A DNA stretch of 64,000 bases, taken from the NCBI GenBank assembly GCA_018333525.1, contig JAGXTF010000090.1, forward strand, positions 1 through 64,000. Direction: 5' to 3'. Positions 9,819-19,838 of the stretch are shown piece after piece; position 1 is the stretch's first letter, and the number at the start of each line of letters is the position of its first letter. The notes beneath the pieces are model-generated. The model ran no database searches. It was not told where the DNA came from and saw only the letters and a list, made by a program, of their open reading frames with translations. The DNA comes from Bacteroidota bacterium. Lineage in GTDB: Bacteria > Bacteroidota > Bacteroidia > NS11-12g > UBA955. A program made the position numbers and the translations under genes.

Positions 9819-11169
9819 AAAAACCATTTCCCTCTTCGGCATGCTCCTGCCGGCATTCGCGGTTTTGTCGCAATCCAGCGGACAGAATTTTACCATTAGC
9901 CCTTACAGCAATTTTGGGCTTGGCGAAGTTACCAATGCTAATATTTCAGAGGCCGGATATAACCATCATACTTACAGCGGTTCGTACAGCCATAGCTTTA
10001 TGAATCCCGCTACCTTGTGCAATTTGCAATACACTACTTTTGATTTTGGACTAAATCTGAAACAGGGATTAATACAATCTCAGGACGCCAAAAGGTCTTT
10101 TTATGGCGGTGGATTGAGTTATTTAAATCTGGCATTCAGAACAGTAAATAAATCCATTCCGGTTTATACCGATTCGGCAGGTGTAAAAAAGAAGAAAAAG
10201 AACATTCCCATTCATTGGAATAGCAGCCTTGGCATTTATCCTGTTACTACCATTGGCTATAATTATACCGCTGAAGATACCACACCATTTCTTACCCGGG
10301 CGTTGCATTCCGGTAAAGGTGGAATCAACTCGTTGCAATTTGGCAATGGTATTGGTATTGGAAAAAATATCGCCATTGGCTATTCTGCCTCTTACCTGTT
10401 TGGACAGATTTCGGATCGTTCCGTATTCACTGCTCCGGATTCGGCTGACCTCATGTTGGTGGATGATGAGAAAAGTGTTTATATACACGGCCTGCAAAAT
10501 CAACTAGGAATTTTGTACCAGTTTCAATTGGATAGTACTTACCACAAATTCGGGGCTTCCTTAAAATGGTTTAGCGCCATGGCTGCATCCAGACAGCGTT
10601 TTACCCAGGTTTTCGGATACTCCGGTGGTTCTGTTTCCAGTGTGGATACGGTTTTGGATAACTCCACTCCTTACGAACATTTTTCAGTTCCATCTGCATA
10701 TGGATTTGGGTATAATTTCCAATGGCGCAAAAAATGGAGCATAGGCCTGGATTATTACCACCAGCGTTGGGGCAATTACAATGCGTTTTTTCAGCAAAAT
10801 CAAAAACTCGCAAACCGCACCGATTATGGTATTACATTTATCTTAAATCCGGTGGATGAAAAGCTCGCTGGAACGAAAAGAATGGCAATCCCATTCCGCA
10901 TGGGGGCCCGTTTTAGCAATACCCAAAATGTTTTTACCAATGCGGGTGTAGAGACAAACATTCAGGAACAATCGGTATTTGTGGGATTTGGTATTCCTTT
11001 TGTTCGTAGATATTACAACAATGAGGTATTGCGAAGCATGATAAATTTCAGAGTGGATTATACCACAAGAGGGACCTTGAATAATGGCCTGGTTAAAGAG
11101 CAATATCTCGTAGGTACAATTACTTTCAATCTGGGAGATATTTGGTTTCAGCGCAGAAAATTTGATTGA
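9808..11169 (+). CDS. Outer-membrane beta-barrel-like protein
   Basis: 453 aa, signal peptide, aromatic/Gly alternation, overlaps coaX end. Confidence 0.55.
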   Translation: MKLRKTISLFGMLLPAFAVLSQSSGQNFTISPYSNFGLGEVTNANISEAGYNHHTYSGSYSHSFMNPATLCNLQYTTFDFGLNLKQGLIQSQDAKRSFYGGGLSYLNLAFRTVNKSIPVYTDSAGVKKKKKNIPIHWNSSLGIYPVTTIGYNYTAEDTTPFLTRALHSGKGGINSLQFGNGIGIGKNIAIGYSASYLFGQISDRSVFTAPDSADLMLVDDEKSVYIHGLQNQLGILYQFQLDSTYHKFGASLKWFSAMAASRQRFTQVFGYSGGSVSSVDTVLDNSTPYEHFSVPSAYGFGYNFQWRKKWSIGLDYYHQRWGNYNAFFQQNQKLANRTDYGITFILNPVDEKLAGTKRMAIPFRMGARFSNTQNVFTNAGVETNIQEQSVFVGFGIPFVRRYYNNEVLRSMINFRVDYTTRGTLNNGLVKEQYLVGTITFNLGDIWFQRRKFD

Positions 11170-11719
11170 TATGCGACTGATTTTAATACTGATTTTACCA
11201 GTTTTAATAATTTCTTGTAGCAACAGGGATACTGAAAAATACAGATCAAAAAAACTCGATGCAGCCGCCTCGCGTGAAGTGGCGGATAATGTTACTATCG
11301 AATATACGGACAGCGGATTTCTAAAGGCAAAAGTGAAATCTCCGCAAATGGTTGCGGTGAAACAGGTGAAAAATCCCTTTGTAGAAATGACAAAAGGGGT
11401 GAGGGTGGATTTTTTTCGCGAAGACGGAATGATTGAAAGTTATCTCACTGCAGAATATGCGATTAGCTATACCGAAAAAAAGAAAATTATTGTTCGTCAA
11501 AATGTGGAAGTACTCAATGTAAAAGGGGATACCATGACCACAGAAGAATTGGTTTGGAATCAGGCAACCCAGCGCATTACTACCGATAAATTTGTTACCA
11601 TTCGCACCAAAACCCAAACCATCTTTGGCTATGGAATGGAAAGCGACCAATCCTTTAATGATTGGGAAATAGGAAATGTAAAAGGCACCATTAATAAATC
11701 AAATTCAGGAAATGATTAA
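11162..11719 (+). CDS. lptC: LPS export periplasmic protein LptC-like lipoprotein
   Basis: MRLILILILPVLIISCSNRDTEKY lipobox, then VRVDFFREDGMIESYLTAEYAISYTEKKKIIVRQNVEVLNVKGDTMTTEELVWNQATQRITTDKFVTI (LptC fold signature). Confidence 0.78.
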   Translation: MIDMRLILILILPVLIISCSNRDTEKYRSKKLDAAASREVADNVTIEYTDSGFLKAKVKSPQMVAVKQVKNPFVEMTKGVRVDFFREDGMIESYLTAEYAISYTEKKKIIVRQNVEVLNVKGDTMTTEELVWNQATQRITTDKFVTIRTKTQTIFGYGMESDQSFNDWEIGNVKGTINKSNSGND

Positions 11720-11930
11720 ATACCATGTTGTAGGATTGCTTTGTTTGGCCATTAGTGCTATCGCCGGAATTGAAGCCGCATTCCAGTTTTATGTGGCCGA
11801 ATTGCGCGGACAGGGATGGTTTACCAGCGTAAAAGGCTGGCTCATGGTGGCTTTGGTAATTGGCGCAGTTCTGGTCTATTTCCGGGCCAGAAAGCTCCGC
11901 AAAGTGGAGGTTTTTAACAGAAAACCATAA
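11712..11930 (+). CDS. Small membrane protein, 72 aa
   Basis: Two hydrophobic segments; overlaps the lptC end by 8 nt. Confidence 0.6.
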   Translation: MIKYHVVGLLCLAISAIAGIEAAFQFYVAELRGQGWFTSVKGWLMVALVIGAVLVYFRARKLRKVEVFNRKP

Positions 11931-11975
11931 AACACCTTCCTGAAAATCCGGTTTTTTTAATTAAGTTTGTTATTC

Positions 11976-13295
11976 ATGCCCGACCCGCTGCCTGCGAGTA
12001 ACCCTATTTTGTCTCAACATGTTCCGGAAGCAATCCTGTCTTCAGATTGGGTAGTTGTTACGTTTTGTCTTTTAGCCTGTGCTTTTTTTTCCGGCCTTGA
12101 AATTGCTTTCCTGAGCGCCAATAAACTCCGCATCGAATTGCAAAGCAAACAAGGAAATTATACTGCAAAAATTCTTGCCCGTTATGTAAAAAACCCTTCA
12201 GACTTTATCAGTACCGTGTTGGTTGCAAACAACCTGGCACTTGTTATTTATGGAATTTATATGGGTAGAATTTTAGATGTGGGAATTGGAGATTTGATTC
12301 ATTCCACGATATTAAAATTCTCTTTGGTTACTGTAATCAGCACATTTATTGTACTAATTACCGCAGAATTTTTGCCGAAAAGTATTTTTAGAATCAACCC
12401 TGACGTGCTTCTCAGCGCACTGATTCTGCCTTTCAGGTTGATACACGTGCTTTTATTTCCTCTCATTTATTTTGTTAAAAAAGTAAGTTCTTTTTTACTG
12501 AAAGTATTTACCAAAACAACTATTACCGATTCTACTCCCGTGTTTAGCAAAGTAGATCTGGACAATTATATCGCAAGCCTGGAGAATACAGGGCAGGCGG
12601 AAAATCAGGAAGTAGATACGGAGGTTTTTAGAAATGCACTGGAATTCAGCGACTTGAAAGTTCGCGACTTTATGATTCCCCGAACGGAATTAATTGCACT
12701 GGATATCAATGAATCGGTGGAGGTTCTCAAGAAATTATTTATTGAAACCCGCTTAAGTAAAATTCTTATTTATAGGGAAAATATAGACCACATTATTGGC
12801 TTTGTACACCAAAGCGAAATTTTAGACGATCCCGATACCATTCTCCGGGCATTAAAACCCGTACTTATTGTAAATGAAAGTATGCAGGCGCACAGTCTTT
12901 TGCGCGATTTTATTCAAAAAAGGCGCAGTATTTCCGTAGTTGTAGATGAGTTTGGAGGCACTGCCGGAATTGCGACATTGGAAGATGTAATTGAGGAAAT
13001 TTTCGGAGAAATAGAAGATGAATTTGACGTGGAGGAGCTTACAGAAAAACAAATTTCCGAATATCATTTTTTATTCAACGCGCGGCTGGAAATTGACTAC
13101 CTCAATGAAAAATATGATTTGGGAATTCCGGAAGGAGATTATTCTACCTTGGGAGGCTTTGTCATTTTTATTTGTGGTAAAATACCCAGAGTTCGCGAAA
13201 CCATTCGCCAGGGGAAATTCGAATTTTTGGTTACACGCAGCAAAGGGGCAAAACTTGAAGAAGTGGAATTGCAGGTGCACCATGAAGAAGATTAA
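11976..13295 (+). CDS. CNNM/CBS-domain transporter-like protein (hemolysin-C/TlyC/CorC family)
   Basis: AFFSGLEIAFLSANKLRIELQSKQG; VRDFMIPRTELIALDINESVEVLKKLF; SISVVVDEFGGTAGIATLEDVIEEIFGEIEDEFD. Start at ATG 11976 rather than TTG 11967. Confidence 0.88.
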   Translation: MPDPLPASNPILSQHVPEAILSSDWVVVTFCLLACAFFSGLEIAFLSANKLRIELQSKQGNYTAKILARYVKNPSDFISTVLVANNLALVIYGIYMGRILDVGIGDLIHSTILKFSLVTVISTFIVLITAEFLPKSIFRINPDVLLSALILPFRLIHVLLFPLIYFVKKVSSFLLKVFTKTTITDSTPVFSKVDLDNYIASLENTGQAENQEVDTEVFRNALEFSDLKVRDFMIPRTELIALDINESVEVLKKLFIETRLSKILIYRENIDHIIGFVHQSEILDDPDTILRALKPVLIVNESMQAHSLLRDFIQKRRSISVVVDEFGGTAGIATLEDVIEEIFGEIEDEFDVEELTEKQISEYHFLFNARLEIDYLNEKYDLGIPEGDYSTLGGFVIFICGKIPRVRETIRQGKFEFLVTRSKGAKLEEVELQVHHEED

Positions 13296-13767
13296 ACTAC
13301 TTTTAATTTCTCTGCTGTTTTCCGGAGGCTTATTTTCACAAACTCCGGCTATCATTCATAAGGCAGAATTGAAAAAGATATTTGAACCGGATTCCTCCAT
13401 TCTGGTAATAAATTTCTGGTCAACCTGGTGCAAACCCTGCCTGCAGGAAATGCCGGTTTTTAAAAAAGCAGATTCTGTATATGGACAAAAAGTGAAATTC
13501 ATTTTTGTCTCTTTTGATATGCTTGAAGACTCACTAAAAGTGCATTCCGCCATTAAAAAGCTGGAAATCCCGGGAACTGTTTTGTTGATTGACGAGACAG
13601 ATATGAACGATCTGATTCAACAAATAGATTCCGGCTGGAGTGGCGCACTGCCGGCTACCTGGTTTATTGGACCGCTTTACAGAAAGCCCTGGTTTCAGAA
13701 TTTTGAACAATCCCATGACTTGTTTCACGAAATTGATTTGTTAATTGCAACCCATGAATCGGAATAG
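13282..13767 (+). CDS. Secreted thioredoxin-like protein (CxxC)
   Basis: MKKIKLLLISLLFSGGLFSQ...LVINFWSTWCKPCLQEMPVFKKA. ATG 13282 is internal to the longer ORF 13018. Confidence 0.85.
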   Translation: MKKIKLLLISLLFSGGLFSQTPAIIHKAELKKIFEPDSSILVINFWSTWCKPCLQEMPVFKKADSVYGQKVKFIFVSFDMLEDSLKVHSAIKKLEIPGTVLLIDETDMNDLIQQIDSGWSGALPATWFIGPLYRKPWFQNFEQSHDLFHEIDLLIATHESE

Positions 13768-14362
13768 ATTTGGCTTCGCTACCCTTGTTGTAGTTTTTCT
13801 TTTATTAGGTTTTAGACCAGTTGCGTATGTTCCGGGTGATGTTGCAACAGACTTTAATCTTCCCGGTGTTGACGGCAAAAATTACAGCCTGTCTTCTTTC
13901 AAAGATGCCAAAGGGTTTATTATCGTTTTTACATGTAACCATTGCCCTTATGCAAAAGCCTATGAACAACGCATCATTGATCTCGACAAAAAATATAAAT
14001 CCAAAGGATATCCGGTAATTGCAATAAACCCAAATGATACTGCGCAATACCGTGAAGACGCTCTGGATTCCATGAAAATTCGAGCTGAATCCAGAGGCTT
14101 TACTTTCCCATATTTATGGGACGAAAGCCAAAGCATTGCAAAGATTTATGGAGCGGAAAAAACGCCACATATTTATATCTTGCAGAAAATGGCAGCAAGC
14201 TGGATGGTAAAATACGTTGGCGCCATTGATAACAATTATAAAGACCCTGCTCTGGTTACAGAAAAATATGCCGAAAATGCACTGGACAATTTAATAGCAG
14301 GAAAAGAAGTAGCTATAAAATCTACCAAAGCAATAGGCTGCTCTATCAAGTGGAAACATTAA
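13754..14362 (+). CDS. AhpC/TSA-type thioredoxin-fold protein
   Basis: DFNLPGVDGKNYSLSSFKDAKGFIIVFTCNHCPYAKAYEQRIIDL...YLWDESQSIAKIYGAEKTPHIYIL. Confidence 0.85.
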   Translation: MNRNRFGFATLVVVFLLLGFRPVAYVPGDVATDFNLPGVDGKNYSLSSFKDAKGFIIVFTCNHCPYAKAYEQRIIDLDKKYKSKGYPVIAINPNDTAQYREDALDSMKIRAESRGFTFPYLWDESQSIAKIYGAEKTPHIYILQKMAASWMVKYVGAIDNNYKDPALVTEKYAENALDNLIAGKEVAIKSTKAIGCSIKWKH

Positions 14363-14365
14363 AAA

Positions 14366-15025
14366 ATGACCCGTTATATTTTATTATTATGCAGTTTATT
14401 CTGTTTTCGTTTCACTTCGTTTTCTCAAATCCAGCCTGCTGAAAGCCAAAAAATACGCCGCTTTGAATTTGCGTTAAATATTACGAACAGCATTAGCAGA
14501 TTTGCAGGGAATGGCGCAAAAAATGTCACAGAAGATCCTTACATTATTGCTGTAAAATGGACCAATAAAAAACAGAATTTAGCGTTACGCCTGGGTTTCA
14601 ATCAATTCTACAATACACAAACCACAGATTTGTTTGGAGGCTCCAGAACGTCGAGAGAATGGTATTTTTCACCCTTAATTGGCATCGAAAAAAGGGTACA
14701 ACTCGATAAACATTTTATGTTTTATTTTGGATTGGACGGCAGAACAGGAACCAAAAAAAATACTACAGTTTCTTTTTTTAACAATTTTGGCAGGCAGGAA
14801 ATAATAGAAGATGAAACATCTTATGGTGCCGGTCCTTTCTGCGGATTCGCATGGAAAATCAATCCAAGAGTGATGCTGTATACCGAGGCCAATTTTTATA
14901 TAAATTATAAATTGGTAAAACGGCAATACGATGACGGAATGACCAAAACCATTCTGGAAAATTCCAAAAAAATCACCCTGAATCCGGTGATTCCTACTTC
15001 CTTATTTTTAGCCGTTAATTTTTAA
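14366..15025 (+). CDS. Outer-membrane beta-barrel-like protein
   Basis: 219 aa, signal peptide, amphipathic beta pattern, C-terminal aromatic LFLAVNF. Confidence 0.55.
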   Translation: MTRYILLLCSLFCFRFTSFSQIQPAESQKIRRFEFALNITNSISRFAGNGAKNVTEDPYIIAVKWTNKKQNLALRLGFNQFYNTQTTDLFGGSRTSREWYFSPLIGIEKRVQLDKHFMFYFGLDGRTGTKKNTTVSFFNNFGRQEIIEDETSYGAGPFCGFAWKINPRVMLYTEANFYINYKLVKRQYDDGMTKTILENSKKITLNPVIPTSLFLAVNF

Positions 15026-15028
15026 CAG

Positions 15029-15583
15029 ATGAAAAAAATCCTTATTTTATTTTCTCTGTTTTTTTGCTTGTTCCCGCATCAGTCAAAGGCACAGGACAGC
15101 ACCTCACAAAAATATCTGGGCTTTGATGCAAATCCGATGTTATCCCAATTTTTGCCATTTAACAGAGTGGTGGTAAGCAGCAATACTTTTGCAGTTACTA
15201 CCAGACGTTATTGGGGAAGGCATGGTTTACGGGCATCCTATGGAGTGGGACTCGGAGATGCCCTGGATGTCAATTTTTTGCAATTTATGTTGGGGTATGA
15301 TTACCGTGTTCCATTAAATAAACACTGGTACTACTTCAATGGAGTGGACTTACTATTGCGCTTCTCTGAAGACCTGAGTTCCAATTTTCCGGTTGCAACG
15401 GGAGATGCTCAGGGTATAGGAATTGGAGGACATTGGGGTGTGGAATATGCGTTTAACAAAGTTATCTCCGTTAGCTCAGAAGCGTCCCTCCGCATGATGG
15501 TGGACCCGGGAAACGATGATGCGTCTTTCATTCTTGTGCCACCTATCAATTTGACTGTTCACTTTAATATTTCAAAAAAATAG
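15029..15583 (+). CDS. Outer-membrane beta-barrel-like protein
   Basis: 184 aa, signal peptide MKKILILFSLFFCLFPHQSKAQ, beta-rich pattern; 3 nt after the previous gene. Confidence 0.55.
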   Translation: MKKILILFSLFFCLFPHQSKAQDSTSQKYLGFDANPMLSQFLPFNRVVVSSNTFAVTTRRYWGRHGLRASYGVGLGDALDVNFLQFMLGYDYRVPLNKHWYYFNGVDLLLRFSEDLSSNFPVATGDAQGIGIGGHWGVEYAFNKVISVSSEASLRMMVDPGNDDASFILVPPINLTVHFNISKK

Positions 15584-15621
15584 CTATATTCGTAATACAT
15601 ACTTATTGAATTTTTAATTTT

Positions 15622-16788
15622 ATGACAAACAAACTCGGCGGCGTTTCCATTTTTTTATTCGCAGCAATTGCAATCGGATATACCTCCTGCAAAAAATTTC
15701 AGCTAACTGAAGTTGCAGATCAGGGAACTCCTGTATTACCTGCAACTCCATTGGAATACATGAAAGTTCAAACCCCTGATGGTGAGGTAGATTTGAGAAC
15801 ACTTTCCAATAATTTTAATGTTTTTTCAGGAACTTTTTTTAACTCAAACCCGGGCTTGGATGGGCTTTCTAACCATTCAATTACCTTGGGAAGGGTTTTG
15901 TTTTACGACAAAAAACTGAGCATCAATAATACCATTGCCTGCGCTTCCTGCCATGAACAAAACAAAGCATTTTCAGATGGAAAAGCAGCTTCAGGTGGAT
16001 TTGGAGATAAGTTTACCGGAAGAAACAGTATGTCAATTATCAATCCCATTACACAAAATAATTTGTTTTGGGATTCACGCGCCAGTTCTGCGTTTGACCT
16101 CTCCTTAAGGCCTGTATTTAACCATATAGAAATGGGTATGGAAAGTGATGAAATGCTGCTAAAGAAGATTAATAATGCATCTTATTATGCATCCTTATTT
16201 CAAAATGCATTTGGTTCCAATAAAATCACCAAAGAGAAAATAAGTCAGGCGATTTCGCATTTTTTAAATTCACTGGTTACATTAAATTCCAAATTTGATA
16301 TTGCTTCTGGTAACAACTTCGAGGATTTTACTCCAATGGAAAAAGCAGGTAAAGATTTATTCTTTTCAGGCAGATTGAATTGTACTGCCTGCCATGCGGG
16401 AAGAAATTTCAGTGCAGGGGAGATACCGGGAAGCGGTTATTCATCACCAATTATTAAAGGCACCGCCAATATTGGTCTGGATTTAAATTATAAAGACAAC
16501 GGTAAGGAAAACGGAAAATTCAGAATACCGGGCTTAAGAAATATTGAACTTACGGCTCCATATATGCACGATGGCCGCTTTGCAACATTGGAAGACGTAA
16601 TTGAACATTATAATTCCGGCGTTAAAAACCATCCAAATCTGGATGATAATTTGCGCAAAGATGGCTTACCCAAAAGGCTCAATCTAACACAATTGGAAAA
16701 AGAAGCAGTGGTTGCTTTTCTCAAAACACTTACGGATAAAAGTTATACCAGTGATACGAAGTATAGCAATCCATTTCCAAAAAATTAA
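15622..16788 (+). CDS. Di-heme cytochrome c peroxidase / MauG family lipoprotein
   Basis: Two CxxCH motifs (CASCHE, CTACHA), LGRVLFYDKKLSINNTIACASCHEQNKAFSDGKA, FRIPGLRNIELTAPYMHDGRFATLEDVIEHYN. Confidence 0.93.
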   Translation: MTNKLGGVSIFLFAAIAIGYTSCKKFQLTEVADQGTPVLPATPLEYMKVQTPDGEVDLRTLSNNFNVFSGTFFNSNPGLDGLSNHSITLGRVLFYDKKLSINNTIACASCHEQNKAFSDGKAASGGFGDKFTGRNSMSIINPITQNNLFWDSRASSAFDLSLRPVFNHIEMGMESDEMLLKKINNASYYASLFQNAFGSNKITKEKISQAISHFLNSLVTLNSKFDIASGNNFEDFTPMEKAGKDLFFSGRLNCTACHAGRNFSAGEIPGSGYSSPIIKGTANIGLDLNYKDNGKENGKFRIPGLRNIELTAPYMHDGRFATLEDVIEHYNSGVKNHPNLDDNLRKDGLPKRLNLTQLEKEAVVAFLKTLTDKSYTSDTKYSNPFPKN

Positions 16789-17582
16789 AATCCGTCTCCG
16801 TCCATCAGATTGCCAAGGCCTCCTAAAATAGAGCCTTCTTCCTTGCGTCCAAATCCGCGTCCATAAGACAAAATTCTGCTTGCAAGTCTGCTCACAGGTA
16901 GGGTTTGCAACCAAACTTTTCCAGGTCCCTGAAGCCTTGCAAAAAACAATCCTTCACCTCCAAATATGGCGTTCTTCACCCCTCGCACAAATTCTATATC
17001 AAAATCTACTTCGCTGGTATATGCAACAATACACCCGGTATCTACTTTTAATACTTCGCCCGGCGCTAAAATGCGCTCCATAATATGTCCGCCTGCATGT
17101 ACAAATGCCAAACCGTCACCTTCCAGTTTTTGCATAATAAAGCCTTCACCTCCAAATAATCCGGTTCCAAGTCTGCGCTGAAATTGAATACCAACACTAA
17201 CTCCTTTTGCCGCACACAAAAAAGCATCTTTTTGACAAATAATTTTACCCTGAAGTTCCATTAAATCGAGAGGTATAATTTTACCGGCATAAGGCGCCGC
17301 AAATGCAACTTGTTTTTTTCCGCTTCCCAAATTTGTAAATGCAGTCATAAACAAACTTTCACCGGTCAGCAATCGCTTTCCGGCGCCAAGTATTTTGTCC
17401 ATAAAACTATTGCCACCGCTGCGACTTCCATCGCCAAATATGGTTTCCATACCGATGTCGCTATCCATATACATAAAACTGCCGCTCTCTGCAATTACCG
17501 TTTCCTGCGGATCCAGTTCTATTTCCACACATTGCATTTCTTCGCCAAAAAGGCGATAATCTATTTCATGATTGGTTCTCAT
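16785..17582 (-). CDS. AIM24 / TIGR00266-family protein
   Basis: VEIELDPQETVIAESGSFMYMDSDIGMET...GEGFIMQKLEGDGLAFVHAGGHIMERILAPGEVLKVDTGCIVAYTSEVDFDIEFVRGVKNAIFGGEGLFFARLQGPGKVWLQTLP. Confidence 0.88.
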   Translation of the reverse strand: MRTNHEIDYRLFGEEMQCVEIELDPQETVIAESGSFMYMDSDIGMETIFGDGSRSGGNSFMDKILGAGKRLLTGESLFMTAFTNLGSGKKQVAFAAPYAGKIIPLDLMELQGKIICQKDAFLCAAKGVSVGIQFQRRLGTGLFGGEGFIMQKLEGDGLAFVHAGGHIMERILAPGEVLKVDTGCIVAYTSEVDFDIEFVRGVKNAIFGGEGLFFARLQGPGKVWLQTLPVSRLASRILSYGRGFGRKEEGSILGGLGNLMDGDGF

Positions 17583-17683
17583 TACATTTCAAATTAAATA
17601 CATATTGGAACATGGATTTCATATTGCGTTAAACGCAATTCTGAAATCGATAAACTCAAAATGAAAGGGTGAATAATAATTTT

Positions 17684-18685
17684 TCAGAACAAAACCCCGT
17701 TACTTGGAGTTTTCGCAGTGGGAATTTCAGTTTCTCCTATAATCTCCAGCAAATCAATCTCAATCGTTCTGGATAGCGCCGTTACAGGGATGTCGTTAAA
17801 GCTTCCTTCAAACGGATTTTCGCTATAATCTCCAATCATTTCCATGGTATAAAAAACCCAGGAAACCAAAACACAAAACGGGATATTTAACCAAACAAAA
17901 TGTTCACCAAGTTTGATAAATTCTCCAATCATTCCAAATGGCAACAGAATAATAAATATCCAAACGTAATAAAAATTGAGAGAGGCATATTGTCGCGGAA
18001 ACGGGAAATTTTTTATCCGTTCTGCTTTGCCCTGATTATCGAATAAACCGCGAATAACATTGCCAATTTCCATCTGCCTGAAAGTGTCTAAAAATCCTTT
18101 TTCACTGGCACTTGCCAGATCCTGCATTTGGAGGTGCAACAATTGGGTTGCACGGTTCTTTTTATCCCAAATGTCCTTTAAATCTGCATCCGTTACATAG
18201 GGTTTTATACACTCCAAAAGTTCTTTGTCAAATTCTTCAATCTTCATTCCTTTTCGATATGCTTCGTCATCGCGTAGGTTGTTGTGCTCCCAGGATCTTC
18301 TTTCGCGCAATTGGAATCTTAAGGCAGTTAACCAGGCGATATGACGCACTACCAATTGTCTTTTGATTTCCTTAATTTCAGCTTCAGGTTTTCCGGTAAT
18401 ATAAGTGGAAACCATTACCGCAAAACTTCTGCTCTCGTTTACAACACCACCCCATATTTTCCGGGCTTCCCACAACCTGTCGTAACTGGCATTGGTTTTA
18501 AATCCCAGATAAAATGCCAAAGCGGTACCTATTAAAGCAATGGGCAACCATGGAATAATAATCCGGTCAACTTCAAAAATAATATGGAGAAACACAGGAA
18601 TGGCGCTGATTAAAGCAAAAACCAAAATGAATTTTGCCGTCCATCCCAGCGTGAGCTTGATCGGGTAACTTCTAAATGTATACAA
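17684..18685 (-). CDS. Bestrophin-family ion channel-like protein
   Basis: IGTALAFYLGFKTNASYDRLWEARKIWGGVVNESRSFA; LLPFGMIGEF; NPFEGSFNDIPVTALSRTIEIDLLEIIGE. Confidence 0.88.
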   Translation of the reverse strand: MYTFRSYPIKLTLGWTAKFILVFALISAIPVFLHIIFEVDRIIIPWLPIALIGTALAFYLGFKTNASYDRLWEARKIWGGVVNESRSFAVMVSTYITGKPEAEIKEIKRQLVVRHIAWLTALRFQLRERRSWEHNNLRDDEAYRKGMKIEEFDKELLECIKPYVTDADLKDIWDKKNRATQLLHLQMQDLASASEKGFLDTFRQMEIGNVIRGLFDNQGKAERIKNFPFPRQYASLNFYYVWIFIILLPFGMIGEFIKLGEHFVWLNIPFCVLVSWVFYTMEMIGDYSENPFEGSFNDIPVTALSRTIEIDLLEIIGETEIPTAKTPSNGVLF

Positions 18686-18779
18686 TGAATTAGGGTATTG
18701 GGAAGAATAGCGAATATATGAAGTTCCGGGAATTCATAAAACCCGTGGAATTTATTTGTTTGAATTCAACCTCAGAAAA

Positions 18780-19799
18780 TCAACCCGCTTGCAGGGCTTT
18801 TTTCTTCAAAGCAAGGATGCTGAAATCGCTTTTTTCTTTGCGAATGGTATTTTTCAATTTACCCAATCCCTCTATTTCCATTTCTACAACATCGCCATCC
18901 TGTAACCATTGTTCCCGGTAATTTGGATCGTTTAATTTGCCTGTTCCGTTTAATTCCAGAAAACAACCGGTTCCAACGGTTCCGCTGCCAATGACATCAC
19001 CGGCATATACATCTACACCGTATGCGCATCTTTCAATTATTTCTGCAAATGTCCAATCCATATCTCCCATATTCCCTTCGCTCACCTGAATTCCATTTAC
19101 CTTACATGTCATTTTAAGGTTGTAGTTGTTACCCACATGGCCGGATTTTGCGGTTATCAGGTTGTTTTTTAATTCATCCGGTGTTACCAAATATGGCCCG
19201 ATTACGGTACTGAAATCTTTGCCCTTAGCAGGCCCCAGATTTAACATCATCTCCTCCATTTGCAGTCTTCTCGCGCTCATGTCGTTCATAATCATATATC
19301 CTGCGATATAAGCATCCGCATGTTCTGCACGAATATTCCTTCCTGTTTTACCCAATACAACGGAGGCTTCCAGTTCAAAATCCAGTTTTTCGAAATGATC
19401 CGGCATACAGAATATTTCACCCGGTCCTTGTATCGCATTGTGGTTGGTGAAATACATGATCGGATACATATCAAACTCTTCAATCATAGAAACCCCCCTG
19501 TTTCTGCGCGCAGCAGCTACATGCTGTCTGAAGGCATAACCATCTCTGCAGCTGGTTGGATGTGGAACTGGCGCCATTAAGACATCTTCCTGAAAAGGAG
19601 TAGCAAATTCACCATATTTACCTGCAGCTATTTCAGATTCAATTTTTCTGGCATGATCGCTGTTTCTATCCCAATTTTTTAAAAAAAGCGCCATGGAATC
19701 CGGTAGCGTATTGTCTATGCGGTTAAGAGAATATATGTGATTATTCAGAACCAGACCAATTTCTGATCCATGATGGTTCTTAAATGTTACAAGTTTCAT
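18780..19799 (-). CDS. Fumarylacetoacetate hydrolase family protein
   Basis: MKLVTFKNHHGSEIGLVLNN...DFELEASVVLGKTGRNIRAEHADAYIAGYMIMNDMSARRLQ...GDVIGSGTVGTGCFLE. Start at the second Met (19799). Confidence 0.85.
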   Translation of the reverse strand: MKLVTFKNHHGSEIGLVLNNHIYSLNRIDNTLPDSMALFLKNWDRNSDHARKIESEIAAGKYGEFATPFQEDVLMAPVPHPTSCRDGYAFRQHVAAARRNRGVSMIEEFDMYPIMYFTNHNAIQGPGEIFCMPDHFEKLDFELEASVVLGKTGRNIRAEHADAYIAGYMIMNDMSARRLQMEEMMLNLGPAKGKDFSTVIGPYLVTPDELKNNLITAKSGHVGNNYNLKMTCKVNGIQVSEGNMGDMDWTFAEIIERCAYGVDVYAGDVIGSGTVGTGCFLELNGTGKLNDPNYREQWLQDGDVVEMEIEGLGKLKNTIRKEKSDFSILALKKKALQAG

Positions 19800-19802
19800 A
19801 CA

Positions 19803-19838
19803 GTGCAAAATTACAATGCTGTAATCATTTTGCACAAA
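19803..19838 (-). promoter_or_regulatory. Predicted promoter of FAH gene (TTTG-N21-TAATTTTG) embedded in an inverted repeat
   Basis: Minus strand: -33 TTTG 19838-19835, -7 TAATTTTG 19813-19806, ATG at 19799. Inverted repeat GTGCAAAAT (19803-19811) / ATTTTGCAC (19827-19835). Confidence 0.5.

Noticed and set aside
13018-13767. 249-aa ORF as the start of the thioredoxin
   Set aside because: The N-terminal 88 residues are an out-of-frame reading of the CNNM/CBS gene; the real start is ATG 13282 with a signal peptide.
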